Assembly (NCBI GenBank): GCA_034506335.1
Contig: JAPDPR010000009.1
Location: 29,173 to 93,172, forward strand
Source of the DNA: a candidate division KSB1 bacterium
GTDB taxonomy: Bacteria; Zhuqueibacterota; Zhuqueibacteria; JANLFK01; Oleimicrobiaceae
Length of the DNA: 64,000 nucleotides
Direction: 5' to 3'
This document shows positions 9,267 through 18,316 of the stretch, one piece after another. A program made the position numbers and the translations under genes. Positions within the stretch are counted from its first letter, which is position 1, and the number at the start of each line of letters is the position of its first letter. The notes under the pieces are model-generated. The model did no database searches. It was not told where the DNA came from and worked only from the letters and a program-made list of their open reading frames with translations.

Positions 9267-9908
9267 ATGAAGTTCTTTATTCTGCCGCCGAAACTAAAAG
9301 AGGGGTTTCTCGACAGCTTGAACCCCCTGGTGCGGTGGCTAGTCAGGCTGGATTTGAACCCGAATTGGTTCACCACCTTTAGCTTGCTGGTGGGGGCCGC
9401 ATCTGGCGTATGCTACGGGGCTGGACGCCTGCGCTGGGGCGGGGCCTTGGTGCTCCTGTGCGGGCTCTTGGACACCTTGGACGGCAAAGTTGCCCGCGCT
9501 ACCAATCGTGTTACGCGATTTGGGGCACTTTACGATTCAACCCTGGATCGCTACGCGGAGGTGATAGCCTTCTTCGGCATGGCGTTTTACTTTGTTGCAC
9601 GCCAGCACCTTCTGGTGTCGGTGGCGATCTGCGTGGCTCTGGCCGGCTCGCTCATGGTCAGCTACGTGCGCGCCCGCGCGGAGGGGCTGGGATTTGAATG
9701 CAAAGTGGGGCTGATGCAACGGCCGGAGCGGCTGGTACTCGTGGGGCTGGGAAGCCTGATCCATGAGTATGCGCTGATCGGGGCAATCTTTATCATCGCC
9801 GTGCTGTCCAACTTCACCGCAGCCCAGCGGCTCCATCACGTGTGGGCCGCCGATAAAGTGGCGCGTTCTCAGAGCATGGACAAGCCGGTGGACACCCCGA
9901 AAGCGTAG
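9267..9908 (+). CDS. CDP-alcohol phosphatidyltransferase (candidate inositol-lipid synthase)
   Basis: 213-residue integral membrane enzyme. The family motif D-G-x2-A-R-x8-G-x3-D-x3-D is complete: D72 G73, A76 R77, G86, D90, D94. The Asp residues bind the metal and CDP-diacylglycerol. About six hydrophobic helices can be picked out. The motif does not fix the acceptor alcohol. Because an inositol-1-phosphate synthase gene lies 450 bp downstream in the same run, phosphatidylinositol-phosphate synthase is a plausible role (inference). Phosphatidylglycerophosphate synthase is the main alternative. Confidence 0.9.
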   Translation: MKFFILPPKLKEGFLDSLNPLVRWLVRLDLNPNWFTTFSLLVGAASGVCYGAGRLRWGGALVLLCGLLDTLDGKVARATNRVTRFGALYDSTLDRYAEVIAFFGMAFYFVARQHLLVSVAICVALAGSLMVSYVRARAEGLGFECKVGLMQRPERLVLVGLGSLIHEYALIGAIFIIAVLSNFTAAQRLHHVWAADKVARSQSMDKPVDTPKA

Positions 9909-9959
9909 CGTGCCGGCCAAGGCCGGAAAACAGGTCTAAGGGAGGAGATGCAACGGTAG

Positions 9960-10331
9960 ATGTTTCGCGAAATGTGTAAATCGAAGATTCATCGCGCCCG
10001 CATCACGGACGCTAACTTGAACTATGAGGGGAGCTTGACGATCGATCGGCTGCTCATGGAGGCCGCCGACCTGCTTCCCAACGAGAAGGTGCACGTACTC
10101 AATCTCAATAACGGCAGCCGCGCCGAAACCTATGTGATCGAAGGGGAGGCCGGCTCTGGCATCGTGTGTGCCAATGGGGCGTTAGCCAGGCACACGCATC
10201 CAGGCGACTTGGTGATTCTGCTTTCCTTCGCCTGGGTGCCCGAGGACGAGGCACGCACATTCCGCACAAAGATCGTCCACGTTGATGACCGGAATAGGGT
10301 TGTCAAGCCAACATCGCTTTCTGGCAAGTAG
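9960..10331 (+). CDS. panD: Aspartate 1-decarboxylase proenzyme
   Basis: Pyruvoyl-dependent enzyme that makes beta-alanine from aspartate for pantothenate and CoA synthesis. The self-cleavage site is the standard Gly24-Ser25 within NYEGSLTID; Ser25 becomes the pyruvoyl group. Other family features are CKSKIHRARIT near the start, VLNLNNGSRAETYVI, and NGALARHTHPGDLVI. The length (123) fits. A GGGAGGAG ribosome site lies about 12 nt upstream, and a three-codon ORF (Met-Gln-Arg-stop) ends at the base before the ATG. Its neighbours, a lipid transferase and an inositol-phosphate synthase, are not pantothenate genes. Confidence 0.96.
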   Translation: MFREMCKSKIHRARITDANLNYEGSLTIDRLLMEAADLLPNEKVHVLNLNNGSRAETYVIEGEAGSGIVCANGALARHTHPGDLVILLSFAWVPEDEARTFRTKIVHVDDRNRVVKPTSLSGK

Positions 10332-10362
10332 TGGTGTCATGGTTAGCAAGGGAGGAACGAAG

Positions 10363-11679
10363 TTGAGCAGCCAGCCAGTGGAAATCAAACAACCGCAGGG
10401 GAAGCTTGGGGTGTTGTTGCCGGGGCTTGGAGCAGTGGCGACTACGTTCATCGCCGGCGTGCAGTTGGTGCGCAAAGGACATAGTAAGCCTTTTGGCTCC
10501 CTCACCCAAATGGGCACTATTCGTTTGGGCAAACGCACGGAAAAGCGGGTGCCTAAAATCAAAGACTTTGTGCCGCTTGCCGAATTGGACGACCTGGTGT
10601 TCGGTGGGTGGGATGTCTTCCCCGACAACTGCTATGAGTCGGCGCTGAAGGCGGGGGTGTTGGAGCTGAGCGACCTGGAAAAGGTGAAGGACGAACTTGC
10701 GGCTATTCACCCCTGGCCGGCCGTCTTCAGCAGGGACTATGTGCGTCGTCTTGACGGCCCAAACGTGAAAAAGGCGAGCACAAAGTACGAGCTTGCCAAG
10801 ATGCTCATGGAGGACATCGAGCGCTTCCGCACTGAGCAGCGCCTGGACCGAATGGTGATGGTCTGGTGCGCGAGCACTGAGGTCTTCATGCGCCCCAGCG
10901 CTGTGCACCAGGACATCCGCAGCTTCGAGAAGGGCCTGAAGGACAATGACCCGGCCATCGCGCCCAGCATGATCTATGCCTATGCGGCCATCATGAGCGG
11001 CGTGCCTTTTGCCAACGGCGCCCCCAATCTGACGGTGGACATCCCGGCGTTGGTGCAGCTTGCGCGGGAAAAGCACGTGCCCATTGCGGGGAAGGACTTC
11101 AAGACTGGCCAGACCCTGATGAAGACTATCATCGCCCCAGGCCTGAAGGCGCGCCTGTTGGGCCTGGATGGCTGGTTTTCCACGAACATCCTCGGCAACC
11201 GCGACGGCGAGGTACTGGACGACCCCGACTCTTTCAAGACAAAAGAGGAGAGCAAGCTGTCGGTGCTGGAGTACATTCTCCAACCGGACCTGTATCCGGA
11301 GCTGTACGGGAATTTCTACCACAAAGTGCGGATCAATTTCTACCCACCGCGCCGGGACAACAAGGAAGGGTGGGACAACCTGGATATCTTCGGCTGGCTC
11401 GGGTATCGGATGCAGATCAAAGTGGACTTTTTGTGTCGGGACAGTATCCTTGCCGCGCCGATCGTGTTGGACCTTGTGTTGTTCATGGACTTGGCGCAGC
11501 GCGCCGGGATGCATGGCATCCAGGAGTGGCTTTCGTTCTATTTCAAGAGCCCGATGTGTGCTCCTGAACTCTACCCGGAGCACGATCTGTTCATTCAGCT
11601 CATGAAGCTGAAGAATACTCTGCGCCATCTCCGTGGCGAGGAGCTCATCACCCACTTAGGGCTTGAATACTACGACTAA
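10363..11679 (+). CDS. Inositol-3-phosphate synthase (myo-inositol-1-phosphate synthase)
   Basis: About 438 residues. NAD-binding GVLLPGLGAVATTFIAG is at the N-terminus. Later blocks VWCASTEVFM, IYAYAAIMSGVPFANGAPN, GKDFKTGQTLMKTII and LGNRDGEVLDDP are the conserved MIPS active-site regions, including the lysines that bind glucose-6-phosphate. It converts glucose-6-P to inositol-3-P. I chose the TTG at 10363 because GGAGG sits 7 nt upstream and the NAD motif then falls where expected. The ATG at 10339 is in frame but lacks a good ribosome site. The start of the frame overlaps panD. Together with the CDP-alcohol transferase this suggests inositol phospholipid or inositol-phosphate solute synthesis. 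Confidence 0.93.
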   Translation: MSSQPVEIKQPQGKLGVLLPGLGAVATTFIAGVQLVRKGHSKPFGSLTQMGTIRLGKRTEKRVPKIKDFVPLAELDDLVFGGWDVFPDNCYESALKAGVLELSDLEKVKDELAAIHPWPAVFSRDYVRRLDGPNVKKASTKYELAKMLMEDIERFRTEQRLDRMVMVWCASTEVFMRPSAVHQDIRSFEKGLKDNDPAIAPSMIYAYAAIMSGVPFANGAPNLTVDIPALVQLAREKHVPIAGKDFKTGQTLMKTIIAPGLKARLLGLDGWFSTNILGNRDGEVLDDPDSFKTKEESKLSVLEYILQPDLYPELYGNFYHKVRINFYPPRRDNKEGWDNLDIFGWLGYRMQIKVDFLCRDSILAAPIVLDLVLFMDLAQRAGMHGIQEWLSFYFKSPMCAPELYPEHDLFIQLMKLKNTLRHLRGEELITHLGLEYYD

Positions 11680-11691
11680 GGCCTGTTCCGC

Positions 11692-13053
11692 GTGCAACGC
11701 GCTGGTCACCTGAGGACCATCCTCAAAACCGCGATGCCCGCCGTGGTGGATCTGTCCTCCCAGACCATCATGTGGACCATTGAGGCCATTTTGGTGGGGA
11801 GGCTTTCCGCCGCCGCCTTTGCTGGCGTGGCCATGGCTATCCAGATTGTGGTAGTCTTTTTCGCGGTTCTTCTCACCTTCGTGGTGGGTAGCTCGGTTGT
11901 TATCGCCCGGGCTCTCGGGCGCGGTGACCGGTGGGAGGCCAATCATGTGCTTGGCCAGACCATGATCATCGGCGTGGCGGCGGCCTTCCTCTTCGCCGTG
12001 ATCTGGTACTCGGGTGCCATCCACCTGTTCAAGCTGATCGGCAGGGCCGGTGCGGAGGAGGCGGGTCTGGCGGCAGAACGGGCCGGTGTCACCTACTTGC
12101 GTACGGTTGCGTTCTTTGCACCGTTGATCGTCACCAATTTCATTGGGGTGGGTATCATCCGCGGTAGTGGCGACACAGGGCACTCCATGGTCATTAACAT
12201 GGTGGTCAACGGGTTGAACTTGGCCCTGGCGCCATCGCTGATCTTCGGATGGTTCGGGTTGCCCCGTTTAGAGGTGCAAGGAGCAGCACTTGCAGTGGGC
12301 ATTGCCCACTCGGTAGGGTTCTTTCTCACGTTCGCACTGTTGCGGAGCCGGCGTGCGCGACTCTTTTTGCCCATGCGGGAATTCCTGCATCCCAACGGCG
12401 AAACTTTCAGGCGCTTGCTGCGCACCGGTCTGCCGGCAACGGTCGAGCAGCTGGCCACTTCGGTGGGCGTGTTATGTGTCATGAGCTACGCCGCCCAGCT
12501 GGGGTTGGCCACCCTGTCGGCGCATGCGGTCTTTGTTCGGGTGCAGGCAGTGCTGTCGATGGCCTACATGGGTTTCGGCCTGGGCGCGATGACCCTGGTG
12601 GGGATGGAGCTGGGTGCGGGGCACTCCGAGCGTGCCCTCCGCATCGCCCGCCTCTCCATGCTGGTTACGCTGGCTTTTGTAGTGACGGCCGCGGCGGGTC
12701 TGGTACTCTTCAGCCGGCAAATTATGTCGCTGTTCCTCACCAGACGTGAAACCGCGGTGATGGCCAAGGGCGCCATGGCCATTTGGGTATTTGCCCTGAC
12801 ACAAATCCCCAAGGCATTGCTGGGATCTGTGGCCGGGAGCCTGCGCGGCGCAGGTGATTTGCGCTTTCTGATGTGGTTGACTATCGTCTCTGTCCTCGTT
12901 TTCGAGGTCGGGCTGAACTATGTGGGGGCGTTCATAATAGGGTGGGGCCTTGTGGGTCTTTGGGCCGTGCACGGCTTTGGGGAGGTGACCCGGCTGGGGA
13001 TCACCTACAGGCGCCTGCATGGCAATGGCGGCGAAGTGGCGCGAAGAGTGTGA
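11692..13053 (+). CDS. MATE family multidrug/metabolite exporter
   Basis: 453 residues, about 12 transmembrane helices in two similar halves. N-terminal MPAVVDLSSQTIMWTIEAILVG and the following GSSVVIARALGRGD match the MATE pattern of the first two helices and the loop after them. GLPATVEQLATSVG begins the second half. These proteins export cationic compounds in exchange for Na+ or H+. The GTG start lies 12 bp after the MIPS stop. Its stop is 1 bp before the likely tmk start, so it sits in a tight operon. The substrate cannot be read from the sequence. Confidence 0.9.
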   Translation: MQRAGHLRTILKTAMPAVVDLSSQTIMWTIEAILVGRLSAAAFAGVAMAIQIVVVFFAVLLTFVVGSSVVIARALGRGDRWEANHVLGQTMIIGVAAAFLFAVIWYSGAIHLFKLIGRAGAEEAGLAAERAGVTYLRTVAFFAPLIVTNFIGVGIIRGSGDTGHSMVINMVVNGLNLALAPSLIFGWFGLPRLEVQGAALAVGIAHSVGFFLTFALLRSRRARLFLPMREFLHPNGETFRRLLRTGLPATVEQLATSVGVLCVMSYAAQLGLATLSAHAVFVRVQAVLSMAYMGFGLGAMTLVGMELGAGHSERALRIARLSMLVTLAFVVTAAAGLVLFSRQIMSLFLTRRETAVMAKGAMAIWVFALTQIPKALLGSVAGSLRGAGDLRFLMWLTIVSVLVFEVGLNYVGAFIIGWGLVGLWAVHGFGEVTRLGITYRRLHGNGGEVARRV

Positions 13054-13054
13054 A

Positions 13055-13678
13055 GTGGCAGGGCGGCTGATAACTTTTGAGGGGATCGACGGGGCGGGCA
13101 AGAGCGTGCAGGCGGCCGAGCTGCGCCGTTGGTTAGAAAGCGCCAAGCGCCGCGCGGCAATCATTGTGCGCGACCCTGGCACCGCTCCGATAGCCGAGCA
13201 GATCCGGGCGATCCTGCTTGATCCGGCTAACGGCGCCATCTCTCCGTGGACGGAGCTCTTGCTTTACGAGGCAGCGCGCGCTCAGCTGGTGGAGGAGTGC
13301 ATTAGACCGGCCCTGGCCCGGGATATGGTGGTCATCTGTGACCGATTCTACGATTCGACCACTGCCTATCAGGGGTACGGAAGGCAGCTGGACCTGGCGA
13401 AGGTCACATTGGCCAACCGCCTCGGCGCCTGTGGTGTGATTCCGGACCTGACCATCATCCTCGACTTGGACGTGGAGGCGGCCCTGCAGAGGAAAGGGCG
13501 CGCGCCTCTTGATCGTTTGGAGCAGGAAAAGCGAGCCTTTCACGAGCGGGTGCGAAAAGGCTACTTGGAGATTGCCCGCGCGGAACCGTCAAGAGTCAAG
13601 GTGGTTCAAGGCGATAGAACTGTGCAGGCGATTGCCGAGGAGATCCGGCAGTTGGTGGACCGCGTGTTGGGGGAGTAG
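13055..13678 (+). CDS. tmk: Thymidylate kinase
   Basis: 207 residues from a GTG at 13055, one base after the MATE stop. This start gives the standard opening RLITFEGIDGAGKS with the P-loop at residues 10-17. An ATG at 13019 in the same frame would add 12 residues overlapping the upstream gene. DRFYDSTTAYQGYGR is the conserved dTMP-binding DR(Y/F) block, and LDRLEQE corresponds to the lid region. It phosphorylates dTMP to dTDP. Two small deviations are seen: the P-loop continues Ser-Val where Ser-Thr is usual, and the REPG-type block reads RDPGTAP. Neither removes a catalytic residue. Confidence 0.93.
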   Translation: MAGRLITFEGIDGAGKSVQAAELRRWLESAKRRAAIIVRDPGTAPIAEQIRAILLDPANGAISPWTELLLYEAARAQLVEECIRPALARDMVVICDRFYDSTTAYQGYGRQLDLAKVTLANRLGACGVIPDLTIILDLDVEAALQRKGRAPLDRLEQEKRAFHERVRKGYLEIARAEPSRVKVVQGDRTVQAIAEEIRQLVDRVLGE

Positions 13679-13710
13679 GAGTCTATGGCTGTGTCATATG
13701 GAGGTGCACA

Positions 13711-15417
13711 ATGAGCACCAAGAAGCAGGTGGGGTTGGTGGCCGCCCTCATAGTGGTCACTGTGGGCCTGAGCGGGTGGCTTTCCACGGTAGTCGGCAAC
13801 CGCGGCCCCGACTACAACGAGCAGTTGCGGCGGAGCATCATTCTGTTCAGCAACGTCTATGAGTCGGTGGTGCAGCGGTATATCGAGGAGGTCGACCCGG
13901 AGAAGTGCGTCCAGGCAGCTATCGACGGCATGTTGGAGCGCCTGGACCCTTATACCGTCTTTCTCAAGGCCGAAGAGGACGATGAACTGGAGATCCTCAC
14001 CTCAGGCAAGTACGGGGGCGTGGGCATGCGCATCGGCATGCGCAATGGCTGGGCTACGGTGGTGGAGCAACCGTTCGACGGCAAGCCGGCCTTTCGCGCC
14101 GGCATTCGCGAGGGGGACCAGATCCTCGAAGTGGACGGGAAGAGCACCAAGGACCTGACCATTTCCGAGACCGCGCAGCTTCTGCGTGGAGAGCCAGGCA
14201 CCGAAGTGGTCGTTAAGATCCGGCGCGAAGGGGTCGATGAGGTACTAACCTTCCGGCTCATTCGCGATGTCATCACGGTCGAGGACATCAACTGTGCTAC
14301 GATCATAGATGGCGACGTGGGATTCATACGGCTGACCCGCTTCGGCCGCAATGCGGGCAGCGAAGTGGAGCGCGCGGTAGCAAAGCTGAAGGAGCAGGGC
14401 GCGAAGAAACTCATCCTCGATCTTCGCTCTAACCCAGGAGGATTGTTGGAGGCGGCAGTCGAGGTGGCAAACGTTTTCGTCCCCAAAGGGGAGCTGATTG
14501 TCTCCACCAAGGGGCGGGTCAAGAGCGATGACCGCGAGTATCGAGCGGAAAAGGACCCCGTGTGGCAGGACCTGCCGCTGGCGGTGCTGGTGGACTCGTA
14601 TAGTGCCTCTGCCTCGGAGATTGTGGCCGGTGCTATTCAGGACCTGGACCGAGGTGTAGTTATCGGCAATACGACCTTCGGCAAGGGGCTGGTCCAGCGC
14701 GTGGTGGGCGTGGGGCCACGGTCCACGTTGCGGATTACCACCTCGGAGTACTTCATCCCCAGCGGCCGCCTTATCCAGAATCCCGACGTCTTTGACAAGG
14801 GTCGTACCAGCGTGCTTTACGCCGAAGGGATTGCGCGTCTTGAACAGGCCGCGGATCCGAAAAAGGAGTATCGTACCTCCTCCGGGCGGACGGTGCGTGG
14901 CGGCGGCGGCATTGTGCCCGACATTCAGGTGAATCCTGATACATTGAGTCGCCTTGAATTCGCTCTGCTCAGTCAGTCGATGTTCTTCAACTTTGCCGTG
15001 AACTATGTGCAGCGCCATCCGGACCTGCCGCGCGAGTTTGTGGCGGACGAGAAGATGGTGCGTGAGTTCAGGCAATTCCTGGCAGAGAAAAAGTTCGAGT
15101 ACAAGACGGATGGGGAGGCCGAGCTGGATGCCTTCGAAAAGGCTGCACGCAAGAGTGGCTACCTTTCCAGTGTCGCGCCCCAGGTTCAGGCTATTCGCGC
15201 CGCAATCGCGGAACAGAAGAAACGTGAGTTCGAACAGAGCCTGGACTACATCCGCCAGTCGCTGGAGCGAGAGATCGTGACCAAAGTGTGGGGCACTTCG
15301 GCGGGGATTGCCGCGACGCTCGATGACGACCAGGTGGTGCAGAAGGCGCTTGAGGTTTTGAACAGTCCGCGCACTTACAGCGCCATCTTAGGGAAAAAGG
15401 CTACCATTGGCGGCTGA
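13711..15417 (+). CDS. S41 family C-terminal processing protease (CtpA/Prc-like)
   Basis: 568 residues. An N-terminal hydrophobic anchor (about residues 7-27) places it in the periplasm. A PDZ domain (about 100-180; YGGVGMRIGMRNG, GIREGDQILEVDG) precedes the S41 catalytic core. The catalytic Ser is S300 in YSASASEIV, and the general-base Lys is K325 in TTFGKGLVQ, the 25-residue spacing seen in Prc. The C-terminal ~170 residues are helical and charged. Such proteases trim or degrade periplasmic and envelope proteins from their C-termini. The gene is 32 bp after tmk. Confidence 0.94.
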   Translation: MSTKKQVGLVAALIVVTVGLSGWLSTVVGNRGPDYNEQLRRSIILFSNVYESVVQRYIEEVDPEKCVQAAIDGMLERLDPYTVFLKAEEDDELEILTSGKYGGVGMRIGMRNGWATVVEQPFDGKPAFRAGIREGDQILEVDGKSTKDLTISETAQLLRGEPGTEVVVKIRREGVDEVLTFRLIRDVITVEDINCATIIDGDVGFIRLTRFGRNAGSEVERAVAKLKEQGAKKLILDLRSNPGGLLEAAVEVANVFVPKGELIVSTKGRVKSDDREYRAEKDPVWQDLPLAVLVDSYSASASEIVAGAIQDLDRGVVIGNTTFGKGLVQRVVGVGPRSTLRITTSEYFIPSGRLIQNPDVFDKGRTSVLYAEGIARLEQAADPKKEYRTSSGRTVRGGGGIVPDIQVNPDTLSRLEFALLSQSMFFNFAVNYVQRHPDLPREFVADEKMVREFRQFLAEKKFEYKTDGEAELDAFEKAARKSGYLSSVAPQVQAIRAAIAEQKKREFEQSLDYIRQSLEREIVTKVWGTSAGIAATLDDDQVVQKALEVLNSPRTYSAILGKKATIGG

Positions 15418-15527
15418 GCGCGAACTATCCCGGATGTGGCCGAAGTGCTGCATCGGCCACTAGGGCCGCTAGGTACAGGGAGAGTGGATAACAACGCTTC
15501 GGAATTAGGTTGAGGAGGAGAATTCGG

Positions 15528-18257
15528 ATGGGAGAGAAGAAGTACGTCTACTTTTTCGCTCAAGGGCAGGCAGAAGGGGATGCGGACATGAAGGAGTTGC
15601 TGGGCGGCAAAGGAGCCAATTTGGCGGAAATGTGTCGCCTGAACCTGCCTGTGCCTCCGGGCTTCACCATCACCACTGAGGTCTGCACCTACTACTATGC
15701 CAATAACAAACAATACCCCCCAGGCTTGAAGCGGCAGGTGGAAGATGCGTTGCGGCGTACTGAGCAACTCATGGGGAGCCGCTTTGGTGACCCGGAGAAC
15801 CCGCTTCTGGTGTCTGTCCGTTCAGGGGCGCGCAGTTCCATGCCGGGGATGATGGAGACTGTGCTCAACATCGGGCTGACCTCCCGCACCATTGGCGGAC
15901 TGATCGCCAAGACCCAAAACGAACGCTTCGCTTACGACGCCTACCGCCGGCTGATCATGATGTACGCAGACGTGGTGATGGAAAAGGCCGCGGGCATCGA
16001 GCCGGAGGAGGGCAAGGGCGTTCGGCAGCAGCTTGAGCACGAAATGGATAAGCTCAAGAAGAAGCGCGGGGTGAAACTGGACACCGAACTGACGGCTGAC
16101 GACTTGAAGAAGTTGGTGGACATTTTCAAGAAGAAGGTGGAGCAGGTGTTGGGGAAACCGTTCCCCGATGATCCGATGGAACAGCTCTGGGGTGGAATCG
16201 GCGCCGTGTTCCAGTCGTGGACGGGTAAGCGGGCGGTCTCTTATCGCCGCATCGAGGGCATTCCCGACGACTGGGGTACCGCAGTGAACGTGCAGAGCAT
16301 GGTGTTCGGTAACATGGGCGACCGTTCCGCCACGGGAGTGGCCTTCACGCGCAACCCCGCCACTGGCGAAAACGTGTTCTACGGCGAGTGGCTGGTGAAC
16401 GCCCAAGGTGAGGATGTGGTCGCAGGCATCCGCACCCCCTATCCACTTAACAAAGCCAACAAGACTCCTGACAACAAGCATTTGCCCAGCCTCGAAGAGA
16501 TGATGCCTGAGCTCTACAAGCAGCTGGAGAGCATCCGCCAGACGCTGGAGAAGCGTTATCGGGACATGCAGGACATCGAGTTCACCATCCAGGAAGGTCG
16601 GCTCTGGATGCTGCAGACGCGCGTGGGCAAGCGGAATGGACAGGCAGCAGTGCGCATGGCGGTGGACATGTGCAACGAAGGGCTCATCGATAAGAAAGAA
16701 GCCATCATGCGCGTCAAGCCCTCGCAGCTTGACGAGCTGCTCCATCCCATGGTGGACCCGATAAAGGAGCGTCATGTTCAGCCACTGGCCGTGGGTCTGC
16801 CCGCGGGACCGGGTGGCGCCACAGGACAGATCGTGTTTACTGCCGACGAGGCAGAACGACTGGGCAAGGTGAAGCAACGCGTCATCCTCGTGCGTACCGA
16901 GACCTCGCCGGAGGACGTGCACGGTATGCACGCCGCAGAGGCCATTCTGACCTCTAAAGGGGGGATGACCAGTCATGCCGCGCTCGTCGCACGCGGCTGG
17001 GGCAAACCCTGCATCGTTGGCTGCGGTGCGTTGGAGATCGACGCGGTCAACAAGAAGATGAGCGTTAACGGCCAGGTGCTGAAGCAGGGTGACTGGGTCA
17101 CCATCAACGGCACGACCGGCCGTGTGTACGCGGGAAAACTACCTTTGGTGGTCCCCGACTTGGAGCGCAACCAGGCGTACCAGCAGCTCATGCAGTGGGC
17201 AGACGAATTCCGCACTTTGGGCGTGCGCACCAATGCCGACCGACCCGAGGACGCAGCCCAAGCTCGCGCATTCGGCGCAGAGGGCATCGGACTGTGTCGC
17301 ACCGAGCACATGTTCTTTGATCCGAAGCGCATCCTCGCCATGCGGCAGATGATCCTGGCGGACAATGAGCGCGAGCGGCGCAAAGCCCTGGCTAAACTGT
17401 TGCCCTATCAGAAGAAAGACTTCTTGGGGATCTTCCGGGCGATGCAAGGATTGCCGGTTACCATCCGCCTGCTTGACCCACCTTTGCACGAGTTCATCAA
17501 CCTGAACAAGAAGCAGATTAAGGAGCTGGCAGAGCAGCTGAACGTGCCGGCTAAGAAGATCGAGGCGCGCGTTGCCTCGCTCCATGAGGCGAACCCCATG
17601 CTGGGCCACCGCGGCTGCCGCCTTGGTATTGCTTACCCGGAAATCACTGAGATGCAGGCGCGCGCCATTTTCGAGGCGGCCGCAGAGTTGACCAAGCAGG
17701 GGGTGAAGGTCTACCCTGAGGTCATGGTGCCCCTGGTGGGGACCCTCAAAGAGTTCCAGCACCAAGAGAAGATCATCCGCAGGGTTGCCGAAGAGGTGAT
17801 GAGCAAGTACCAGGTAACTTTCCGCTACCTTGTGGGTACGATGATCGAAATTCCGCGCGCCTGCTTGACAGCCGATGAGATCGCGCGCAGTGCTGAATTC
17901 TTCTCTTTCGGCACCAACGATCTGACTCAGACTACTTTCGGTTTTTCCCGTGATGACGTGGGCGCCATCCTGGCTTCCTACTTGGAAGAGGGAATTCTGC
18001 CGGAGGACCCATTCCAGACTCTGGACCAGACCGGCGTTGGGCAGCTTGTGGAGATGGGAGTCCAGAAAGGGCGCTCGGTGCGGCCGGACCTGAAAATCGG
18101 CATCTGTGGTGAACACGGTGGTGACCCTGCCTCAATCGAGTTCTGCCACCGTGTGGGCCTTGACTATGTCTCGTGCTCGCCGTTCAGGGTGCCCATTGCC
18201 CGGCTCGCAGCGGCGCGAGCGGCACTTCGCTACGGTGGACAAAAACGGTCCAAGTAG
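15528..18257 (+). CDS. ppdK: Pyruvate, phosphate dikinase
   Basis: 909 residues, normal for the family. It interconverts pyruvate + ATP + Pi with PEP + AMP + PPi. Order of domains: N-terminal nucleotide-binding domain (GGKGANLAEM near residue 28, RSGARSSMPGMMET), central phosphohistidine domain with catalytic H483 in GGMTSHAALVARGWGKPC, and C-terminal TIM barrel with catalytic C860 in GICGEHGGDP. I chose the ATG at 15528 because a perfect GGAGGAG is at 15514-15520; an in-frame ATG-like start at 15510 overlaps that site. A strong terminator at 18279 ends the transcript. The enzyme suggests PPi-linked glycolysis or gluconeogenesis. Confidence 0.97.
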   Translation: MGEKKYVYFFAQGQAEGDADMKELLGGKGANLAEMCRLNLPVPPGFTITTEVCTYYYANNKQYPPGLKRQVEDALRRTEQLMGSRFGDPENPLLVSVRSGARSSMPGMMETVLNIGLTSRTIGGLIAKTQNERFAYDAYRRLIMMYADVVMEKAAGIEPEEGKGVRQQLEHEMDKLKKKRGVKLDTELTADDLKKLVDIFKKKVEQVLGKPFPDDPMEQLWGGIGAVFQSWTGKRAVSYRRIEGIPDDWGTAVNVQSMVFGNMGDRSATGVAFTRNPATGENVFYGEWLVNAQGEDVVAGIRTPYPLNKANKTPDNKHLPSLEEMMPELYKQLESIRQTLEKRYRDMQDIEFTIQEGRLWMLQTRVGKRNGQAAVRMAVDMCNEGLIDKKEAIMRVKPSQLDELLHPMVDPIKERHVQPLAVGLPAGPGGATGQIVFTADEAERLGKVKQRVILVRTETSPEDVHGMHAAEAILTSKGGMTSHAALVARGWGKPCIVGCGALEIDAVNKKMSVNGQVLKQGDWVTINGTTGRVYAGKLPLVVPDLERNQAYQQLMQWADEFRTLGVRTNADRPEDAAQARAFGAEGIGLCRTEHMFFDPKRILAMRQMILADNERERRKALAKLLPYQKKDFLGIFRAMQGLPVTIRLLDPPLHEFINLNKKQIKELAEQLNVPAKKIEARVASLHEANPMLGHRGCRLGIAYPEITEMQARAIFEAAAELTKQGVKVYPEVMVPLVGTLKEFQHQEKIIRRVAEEVMSKYQVTFRYLVGTMIEIPRACLTADEIARSAEFFSFGTNDLTQTTFGFSRDDVGAILASYLEEGILPEDPFQTLDQTGVGQLVEMGVQKGRSVRPDLKIGICGEHGGDPASIEFCHRVGLDYVSCSPFRVPIARLAAARAALRYGGQKRSK

Positions 18258-18278
18258 AACATCTTCAGGAAAGCTACC

Positions 18279-18310
18279 GAGGCGCCTGCCTTGAGCGGGC
18301 GCCTCTTTTT
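18279..18310 (+). terminator. Strong rho-independent terminator after ppdK
   Basis: Perfect 8-bp stem GAGGCGCC (18279-18286) / GGCGCCTC (18298-18305), an 11-nt loop, then five T (18306-18310). It lies 21 bp after the ppdK stop and ends only six bases before the next start codon at 18317. Confidence 0.85.
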
Positions 18311-18316
18311 ACGCCG

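Noticed and set aside
10303..11655. 450-codon antisense frame over the inositol-phosphate synthase gene
   Set aside because: Typical GC-driven shadow frame; the sense strand carries a fully conserved enzyme.
18173..18316. N-terminal extension of the MtnX-like phosphatase into ppdK
   Set aside because: The extended frame overlaps the conserved end of ppdK and the terminator and shows no protein-like features; the HAD fold begins at the ATG at 18317.
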